Assembly (NCBI RefSeq): GCF_024166365.1
Contig: NC_064820.1
Location: 59,311,501-59,375,500, forward strand
Reading direction: 5' to 3'
DNA: 64,000 nt
DNA from: Elephas maximus indicus
Lineage: Eukaryota; Chordata; Mammalia; Proboscidea; Elephantidae
How positions within the stretch are numbered: the first letter of the stretch is position 1; the number at the start of each line of letters is the position of its first letter. This document shows, piece after piece, positions 56,452-64,000 of the stretch. The notes beneath the pieces were generated by a model. That model had not been told where the DNA came from and ran no database searches. It saw only the letters and a program-made list of their open reading frames with translations. The position numbers and the translations under genes are program-made.

Positions 56452-56501
56452 AATTGTATTACATCAGTAAGCACATAATTTCTTGAGGTCTTTCTTTTGT
56501 G

Positions 56502-56690
56502 ATGGAGTCTCTGGCTGGTGCAAACAGTTAACGCAATTGACTTGGTGAGGTGCCTTGATAGAAAAGTCTGTTGATCTACTTCTGAAAAATGGAGCATTGA
56601 AAGCTCTATGGAGCACAGTTCTGCTCTGACACACATGGGGCCACAATGATTCAGAGTCAGCTCAATGGCAACTGGTTTTTTTTTTTTTTT
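56502..56690 (+). repeat. AfroSINE, older long variant
   Basis: Contains the extra middle block (GTCTGTTGATCTACTTCTGA) and the tail AGTCAGCTCAATGGCAACTG, with a TTTTGTGAT flank on both sides (about 56493-56501 and 56688-56697). Confidence 0.88.
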
Positions 56691-56814
56691 TGTGATACTA
56701 AGACTGATTGGTGGGCTCATGTATTGTCTATTATAAAGTTTCCCTTCAGCTTTTTGCCTAAGCGGTTTGACAGCCAATGATGATCATCTCCTAGTTTATG
56801 GCACCCTTCAAACC

Positions 56815-57013
56815 AATACCAAACCTGTTGAACAGATTCTGACTGATAGCAGGCCTGTAGGACAGAGTAGAATTGCCTCATAGCTTTTCCAAGGCTGCAA
56901 ATCTTTATGGAAGAAGACTGCCACATCCTTTTCCCTTGGAGCACCTGGTGGGTTCAAACCACCGACCTTTTGGTTAGCAGCCAAGTACTTAACCACTGCC
57001 CCATCAGGGCTCC
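56815..57013 (-). repeat. AfroSINE-related long copy
   Basis: Reverse copy with the same extra block type as 24126 (GGAAGAAGACTGCCACATCC). Head GTACTTAACCACTGCCCCAT. Confidence 0.88.
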
Positions 57014-57142
57014 TTATAGAGCCCTTAGCGTCACAGTAATTTTTTCTCAGTGCCCTTAGGCCAAAAGAAATACCTAACAGTTCCATTTATTAAGTAGTTA
57101 GGTTCAAACAACTCAGTGTGTAATTATGTCCTAAAAATCAGA

Positions 57143-57266
57143 GGGGAGGTGGCTCAATGGTTAAATACTTGGTTGCTAAGTGAAAGGTTGGTGGTTTGAA
57201 CCCACCCAGCAGTTCTGCAGAAGACCTGACAATCTGCTCCTGTAAAGATTGCTGTTGAAAAACTTA
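57143..57266 (+). repeat. AfroSINE, older variant, 3' shortened
   Basis: GGCTCAATGGTTAAATACTT, TGGTTTGAACCCACCCAG, AGAAGACCTGACAATCTGCT match the long-type head and middle; tail mostly gone. Confidence 0.75.
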
Positions 57267-57674
57267 GTAACCATTAAAAAAAAGAAAAAAAGCACAAATT
57301 GAAAGAAAGAATGTTTTCTTTTTTAATAATCGCACTTATTTATGGGATGTGTACACCTGTTACGCACTGCATAACTTCTGAAAACTTGAAATCAAATTGG
57401 ACACCACTGCCCTCATTTCCTGTTTCACATTGGATTTTGCACAACACAAACTTGCTAGATGATAGCAGCTGCTGGAAACTTGACTTTGCAATGATAATGT
57501 TATTGAAAAGAATGTAGCTATCTAATATTGTAAGCTGGTAGTTCACATGTTGTCTGACAGATGTCTCTGTGTTATCCTCAAAAATTTTAAAAACGCTGCA
57601 GTGTCCCTCTGAGTTCACTGTGGTACCTTCACATTTGAGAACTGCAGGTCTCCATCATTTTCCTGGCCTAGAGC
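57267..57674. other. Intergenic, unrecognised, open on the minus strand
   Basis: No repeat family recognised. The minus strand has a 92-codon open frame at 57340-57618 (reading QLTILDSYILFNNIIIAKSS and GVQFDFKFSEVMQCVTGV) of unknown meaning. No splice sites or homology seen, so it is not called as a gene. Confidence 0.4.
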
Positions 57675-59611
57675 AAGAGTTCAATAATTTCTGCATTCTG
57701 TTGGATTTCTTTGCATGTCTTTGGAATAGACATAAATATGGATCTCTTCCAGTCAGTTGGCCAGGTAGCTGTCTTCCAAATTTCTTGGCATAGGTGATTG
57801 AGCGCTTCCAGTGCTGCATCTCTTTGTTGAAACATCCCAGTTGGTATTCCGTCAATTCTTGGAACCTTGTTTTTTACCAGTGCCTTCCGTGTAGTTTGGA
57901 CTTCTTCCTTCAGTACCATAGGTTCCTGATCATATGTTATCTCCTGAAATGGTTGAATGTTGACCAATTCTTTTGGTATAGTGACTTGTGTATTCCTTCC
58001 ATCTTCTTTTGATGCTTCCTTAGCCATTTAATACTTTCCCCGTAGAATCCTTCACTATTGCAACTCGAGGCCTGAATTTTTTTCTTCAGTTATTTCAGCT
58101 TGAGAAATGTGGAGCATGTTCCTCTCTTTTGATTTTCTATCTCCAGGTCTTTGCGTATGTCATCATAGTACTTTACTTTGTCTTCTTGAGCCGCCCTTTG
58201 AAATCTTCTGTTCAGTTCTTTTACTCCATCGTTTTTTCCTTTTGCTTTAGCTACTCAATGTTCAAGAGCAAGTTTCAGAGTCTCTCCGGACATCCATATA
58301 GGTCGTTTCTTTCTCTCCTGCCTTTTTAATGACCTCTTGCTTTCTTCATGTATGATGTCCTTGATGTCATTCATTCCACAACTCATCTGGTCTTTGGTCA
58401 TGAGGGTTCAATGTGTCAAATCTATTTTTGAGCTGGTCTCTAAATTCAGGTGGGATATACTCAAAGTCTTACTTTGGCTCTTGTGGACTTGCTCTAATTT
58501 TCTTCAGTTTCAACTTGAACTTGCGTATGAGTAATGGATGGCCTGTCCCGCAGTCAGCCCCTGGCCTTGTTCTGACTGATGATATCGAGCTTTTCCATTG
58601 TCTCTTTCCACAGTTGTAGTCAATTTGATTCCTGTGTATTCCATCTGGTGAGGTTCACATGTATAGTCGCTGTTTATGTTCGTGAAAAAAAGGTATTTGC
58701 AATGAAGAAGTTGTTGGTCTTGCAAAATTCTATCATTCGATCTCTGGCATCATTTCTATCACTAAGGCGATATTTCCCAACTACCGATCCTTCTTCTTTG
58801 TTTATGACTTTTGTATTCCAATCACCAGTAGTTATCAATGCACCCTGACTGCATGTTTTATCAATTTCATACTGCAGAAGCTGATAAAAATCTTCAGTTT
58901 CTTCATCTTTGGCCTTAGTGGTTGGTGGGTAAATTTGAATAATAGTCGTATTAACTGGTCTTCCTTGTAGGCCATATAGATATTATCTTATCACTGACAG
59001 TATCGTACTTCAGGATAGATCTTGAAATGTTCTTCTTGACGATGAATGTAATGACATTCCTCTTCAAGTTGTCATTCTTGGTATGGTAGACCGTATGATT
59101 GTCGGATTCAAAATGGCCGATACCAGTTCATTTCAGCTCATTAATGCCTAATATATCAGTGTTTATGCATTCTGTTTCATTTTTGACAATTTCCAATTTT
59201 CCTAGGTTCATACTTCGTACATCCCAGGTTCTGATTGTTAATGGATGTTTTGTAGCTGTTTTTTCTCATTTAGAGTCGTGCTATATCAGCAAATGAGGGT
59301 CCTGAAAGCTTGACTCCACCTCTGTCATTAAGGTTGACTCCGCTTTGAGGAGACAGCTCTTACCCAGTCGTATTTTGAGTGCCTTCCAGCCTGGGGGGCT
59401 CATCTTCCTGCACTGTATCAGACAGTGTTCTTCTGCTATTCATAAGGTTTTCACTGGCTAACTCTTTTGAGAAGTAGACCACCGAGTCCTTCCTAGTCTT
59501 AGTCTGGATGCTAGGCTGACCCTGCTGGTATTCGAATACCTGTGGCATAGCTTCCAGCATTACAGCAACACACAGCCCCCACAGTATGACTAACTGACAG
59601 ACATGTGGGGG
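57675..59611 (-). mobile_element. RTE LINE, 5' part only (3'-truncated)
   Basis: Minus-strand copy with a complete 5' end (CCCCCACATGTCTGTCAG at 59611) through the endonuclease (59230-58700) and linker into the start of RT (57840-57690). It stops abruptly near 57675 at the GAAATTATTGAAC position. The 3' half is missing, unusual for TPRT and pointing to later deletion or rearrangement. The ORF is broken throughout. Confidence 0.88.
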
Positions 59612-59849
59612 AAACTACTTGGTTACCCTGAGGTAAAGCGTGCTTAGGAAATGCAGTATAAACACTTGCTTCTTTCCATTTACCAGTTTTCAGAATAAAG
59701 ATTTGGTTCCCCAGCATTTTGTAAAGGTGCCCAGTGAGGTTTTTTGTTTTTGAGGATTTTTTAAAATTTTAGATATCATTACGAACTCATGGATTTCTTA
59801 AAACAGACTTGATGTGTTTCAATCTTTTGAAGACATTATTCTTATCAAA

Positions 59850-60420
59850 TCTGAAATAATTTTAAACTAACCAAAAAGTTGCAAAGATAGTACAAAGAGC
59901 TCCCATGTATCCTTCATCCAGTTACTAATTTTTAATATTTACCATATTTGTTTTACTGTTTTCTTTCTCTCTTCCCTGCATACACATACACATATATATT
60001 TTTTCCTAATTTATTTGAGATTAAGTTGCACACAACATGCCTCTTTGTTCCTAAATACTTCAGTGTGTATTTCCTAAGAACAAAAATATTCACAGTCTAA
60101 TAATCAGTCTGAAAATTTTACAGTGATACATGCTGTTTAAATTACAGACTTTATTCACATTTCACCAGTTGTTCCAATAATGTCCTTATAACAATTTTTA
60201 TTTTCATCCAGAATCCAATCCAGAATCATGCATTGCATTTACTCTCCATGGCACTTAATAATGACAACATATCATGAGTTTATACTTATAACTCCAATTC
60301 AAGTTTAGGAGTACACAGTTGTTCCTCAACTTCTTTGATTTTATATTTCAATCTCTTTGCTTTCACACTGCAAATCTTAGTTCTCAACAACTTTAACTTA
60401 ATTAGGTACCAATTTTATTA
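59850..60420 (-). repeat. Ancient L1M 3' UTR (antisense)
   Basis: The plus strand shows AAAGTTGCAAAGATAGTACA, TTCAGTGTGTATTTCCTAAG, CACCAGTTGTTCCAATAATG and ATCATGCATTGCATTTA, a well-known antisense L1M-type pattern. Confidence 0.6.
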
Positions 60421-60753
60421 CTAACAATATAATTACAGTAATAGCTTACTTTTTTTTTTTTTTTTTGCAGTTCTTTTTGCCTTAGGATGTATCCTGTTAG
60501 AGATATATGGTCCAATTACTGTATTTTTAAATCCTAAATAATTCCTCTGTTTGGTTAAGCCACCAACTCAATACATATTTATCTGTGTGTTTTCATTTTC
60601 CTTTAAATTTTTTTTGAAGCTCAGTAAATATTTAATGAGTAAATAAATAAATGAACATGATTTCCAACCCTTTCCCAGGCTGACAGTGGCCTCCTTCTCT
60701 CCAAAGCCAGTGGCTCTCAATCATCCAAATCTCCCCTTTTCACAGTGTTGAGA
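60421..60753. other. Intergenic, unique
   Basis: A T19 tract near 60448-60467; otherwise nothing recognised. Confidence 0.5.
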
Positions 60754-63700
60754 TTCTTTTTTATTTTTTTAAATTTTATTGTGCTTTAAGTGAAAGTTGA
60801 CAAATCAAGTCAGTCTTTCACACAAAAACCTATATACACCTTGCTATCTGCTCCTAGTCGCTCTCCCCCTAATGAGACAGCACGCTTCTTCTCTCTACCC
60901 TGTATTTCCGTGTCCATTTAGCCGGGTACTATCCCCCTCAGCCTTCACATTTCCCCTCCAGACAGGAGCTGCCCACATAGTCTCATGTGTCTACTTGATC
61001 CAAGAGGCTCACTCCTCACCAGTATCATTTTCTATTTTATAGTCCAGTCCAGTCCCTGTCTGAAGAGTTGGCTTTGGGAATGTTTCCTGTCTTGGGGTAA
61101 CAGAAGGTCTGGGGACCATGACCACTGGAGTTCTTCTAGTCTCATTCAGACCATTACATCTGGTCTTTTTATGAGAATTTGAGGTCTGCATCCCACCATT
61201 CTCCTGCTCCGTCAGGGATTCTCTGTTGTGTTCGCTGTCATGGCAGTCATCGGTTGTAGCCGGGCACCATCTAGTTCTTCTGGTCTCAGGCTGATGTAGT
61301 CTCTGATTTATGTGGCCCTTTTCTGTCTTGTGGGCTCATAATTACCTTCTGTCTTTGGTGTTCTTCATTCCCCTTCCTTCCATGTGGGTTGAGACCAATT
61401 GATGCATCTTAGATGGCCACTTGCTAGTGTTTAAGACCAGAGACGCCACTCTCCAAAATGGGATGTAGACTGTTTTCTCAGTAGATTTTACTATGCCAGT
61501 TGACCTGGATGCCCCCTGAAGCCATGGTTCCCAAACTCCTACCTCTGCTATGCTGGCCTTTGAAGCGTTCGGTTTATTTGGAAAACTTCTTTGCTTTTGG
61601 TTTAGTCCAGTTGTGCTGACCTCTCCTGTATTGTGTGTTGTCTTTCCCTTCACCTAAAATAGTTCTTGTTTACTATCTAATTGGTGATCCAACTGAATGT
61701 GGAAATTATAGAACAATATCGTTAATATCACACGCAAACAAAATTTTCTTGAAGATCATTCAAAACGGCTACAGCAGTATATTGACAGGGAACTGCCAGA
61801 AATTCAGGCTAGTTTCAGAAGAGGATTTGGAGCCAGGGATATCGTTGCTGCTGTCAGATGGATCCAGGCTGAAAGCAGAGAATACCAGAAGGATGTTTAC
61901 CTGTGTTTTATTGACTATGCAAAGGCATTCTTCGACTGCGTGGATCATAAACAAATTATGGATAACATTGGGAAGAATGGGAATCCCAGGACATTTAATC
62001 GTGCTCGTGAGGAACCTTTACATAGATCAAGAGGCAGTTGTTCAGACAGAAGAAGGGGATGCTGATTGGTTTAAAGTCAGGAAGGGTGTGTGCCAGGGCT
62101 GTATTCTTTCACTATACCTATTCAGTCTGTATGCTGAGCAAATAATCCGAGAAGCTAGACTATATGAAGGATTGGAGGAAGACTCATTAAAAACCTGTGT
62201 TATGCAGATGACACAACCTTCCTTGCTGAAAGTGAAGAGGACTTGAAGCACTTACTAATGAAGATCAAAGACTACAGTCTTCAGTATGGATTGCACCTCA
62301 ACATAAAGAAAACAAAAATCCTCACAACTAGACCAATGAGCAACATCATGATAAACAGAGAAAAGATTGAAGTTGTCAAGGATTTCATTTTACTTGGATC
62401 CACAATCAACAGCCATGGAAGCAGCAGTCGAGAAATCAAAAGATGCATTGCATTGGGTAAATCTGCTGCAAAGGACCTCTTTAAAGTGTTGAAGAGCAAA
62501 GATGTCACCTTGAAGACTAAGGTGTGCCTTACTCAAGCCATGGTATTTTCAATTGCATCATATGCATGTGAAAGCTGGACAATGAATAAGGAAGACTGAA
62601 GAGGAATTGACACCTTTGAATTGTGGTGTTGGCCAAGAATATTGAATATACCATGGACCGCCAAAAGAACGAACAAATCTGTTTTGGAAGAAGTACAACC
62701 AGAATGTTCCTTAGAAGCAAGGATGGCGAGACTGTGTCTTACATACTTTGGACATGTTGTCAGGAGGGGTCAGCCCCTGGAGGAGGACATCATGCTTGGC
62801 AGAGTACAGGGTCAGCGGAAAAGAGGAAGACCCTCAACGAGGTGGATTGACACAGTGGCACAACAATGAGCTCAAGCATAACAAGGATTGTAGGGATGGC
62901 TCAGGACTGGGCAGTGTTTCATTCTGTTGTGCATAGGGTCGCTATGAGTCGGAACCAACTCGATGGCACCTAACAACAAGAACAAGAACAACAAATATCT
63001 AATTAGTGAATACCCATCTCCCTCCTTCCCTCCCTCCCTCCCCCCTCTGGTGATGATCAAAGAATATTTTCTTCTCTGTTTAAACTATTTCTTGAGTTCT
63101 TATAATAGTGGTCTCATACAATATTTGTCCTTTTGCAACTGACTAATTTCACACAGCATAATGCCTTCCAGATTCCTCTATGTTATGAAATGTTTCACAC
63201 ATTCATTGTTGTTCTTTATCGATGCATAGTGTTCCATTGTGTGAATATACCATAATTTACTTACCCATTCTTCCATTGATGGGCACCTTGTTTGCTTCCA
63301 TCTTTTTGCTATTGTAAACAGTGCTGCGGTAAACATGGGTGTGCATATATTTGTTCGTGTAAAGGCTCTTATTTCTCTAGGATATATTCCAAACAGTGGG
63401 ATTGCAGGATCGTATGGCAGTTCTATTTCTAGCTTTTTAAGGAAACGCCAAATTGATTTCCAAAGTGGTTGTACCATTTTACATTCCTACCAGCAGTGTG
63501 TAAGTGTTCCAGTTTCTCCACAACCTCTCCAACATTTATTATTTTGTGCTTTTTGGATTAATGCCAGCCTTGTTGGGGTAAGATGGAATCTCATCGTAGT
63601 TTTGATTTGTATTTCTCTAATAGCTAATGATCCTGAGCATTTCCTCATGTATCTGTTAGCTACCTGAATGTCTTCTTTAGTGAAGTGCCTGTTCATATCC

Positions 63701-64000
63701 TTTGCCCATTTTTTAATCAGGTTATTTGTGTTTTTGTTGTTGAGTTTTTGCAGTAACATGCAGATTTTAGAGATCAGCCACTGATTGGAAATGTCATAGC
63801 TAAAAACTTTTTCCCAATCTGTAGGTAATCTTTTTACTCTTTTGGTGAAGTCTGTGGATGAGCATAGGTGTTTAACTTCTGGAGCTCCCAGTTATCTAAT
63901 TTCTCTTCTGGTGTTTGTACATTTCTAGTAATGTTTTGAATATTGTTTATGCCGTGTATTAGGGCTTCTAGTGTTGTCCCTATTTTTTCTTCCATGATCT
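60754..64000 (-). mobile_element. L1 interrupted by an RTE, running off the window
   Basis: Minus-strand L1 related to 34956-42974. The 3' end is at about 60754 (T-rich tract, ATTGTGCTTTAAGTGAAAGT), with 3' UTR to 61673. After the RTE insertion it continues from 63010 with ORF2 C-terminal text (63759-63178: [20 protein letters not shown]; zinc knuckle [35 protein letters not shown]). The rest lies beyond the window. ORF2 is split by a frameshift near 63480. Confidence 0.92.
61688..62995 (+). mobile_element. RTE LINE, 5'-truncated, inserted in the L1
   Basis: Sense copy from the start of the RT palm (TGATCCAACTGAATGTGG) to the 3' end (GATGGCACCTAACAACAAG). The 14-bp duplication TATCTAATTGGTGA (61674-61687) and TATCTAATTAGTGA (62996-63009) differs once and restores the L1 sequence when removed. 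RT motifs remain (CFIDYAKAF-like near 61906; YADD near 62201-62212), but frameshifts near 61930 and 62190 and a stop at 62599 kill the ORF. Confidence 0.94.

Noticed and set aside
57675..62995. Single twin-primed RTE insertion
   Set aside because: The 3' half has its own 14-bp duplication within an L1, and the 5' half lies outside with 2 kb of other sequence between. Two separate events fit better.
20..64000. CRISPR arrays, operons, phage or bacterial systems
   Set aside because: The window has spliced exons, SINEs and LINEs of mammalian type. Direct repeats are explained by transposons and their target duplications.

Overview
This is mammalian nuclear DNA, almost certainly from an afrothere of the elephant type. 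The evidence is many copies of a tRNA-derived SINE whose 3' end matches a BovB-like RTE LINE (the AfroSINE / RTE pairing), together with long L1 elements that start with the usual L1 leader motif. The species call is inference; elephant is favoured over manatee or hyrax only from general familiarity with these families.

The only host gene I can identify is SLC38A9, on the minus strand. Three coding exons are present: exon 2 with the start codon (23797-23943), exon 3 (3848-3980) and exon 4 (20-141). All splice signals are consistent, and together they encode residues 1 to about 122, the cytosolic arginine-sensing / Ragulator-Rag-binding tail. A CpG island at about 49900-50620, with a plausible minus-strand splice donor at 49989-49990, is the likely promoter and non-coding exon 1. 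The gene runs off the left edge before its first membrane helix. Introns 3, 2 and 1 fill 142-3847, 3981-23796 and 23944-49990. Right of about 50700 is upstream intergenic DNA; in human the next gene in that direction is DDX4, which is not seen here.

Most of the remaining DNA is transposable elements, often nested. L1: an 8.0 kb full-length but dead minus-strand copy (34956-42974) with a tandem-monomer 5' UTR; a 5'-truncated plus-strand copy (45918-47854); a minus-strand copy at 60754-64000 split by an RTE and running off the right edge; and several ancient L1M pieces. RTE: a full-length minus copy (12811-16028), a near full-length plus copy (52015-55202), and partial copies at 26497-28537, 44445-44822, 57675-59611 and 61688-62995. 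About 29 SINE copies are scattered throughout, including three inserted one after another at the same target (55910-56464). Older layers are L2, MIR and hAT-type MER elements, plus one LTR-like element.

Retroposition history can be read from target-site duplications (TSDs): RTE in hAT, L1 in an older L1-like 3' end, RTE in L1, SINE in RTE, a short SINE tail in L1, a poly(A)-tailed mRNA fragment in a SINE, and young L1 in LTR in ancient L1. I found no complete mobile-element ORF, no structural RNA gene, no CRISPR and no new protein system. The points most worth a second look are the L1 promoter monomers, the serial SINE target, the retroposed mRNA fragment, and the E-box pair at the SLC38A9 promoter.
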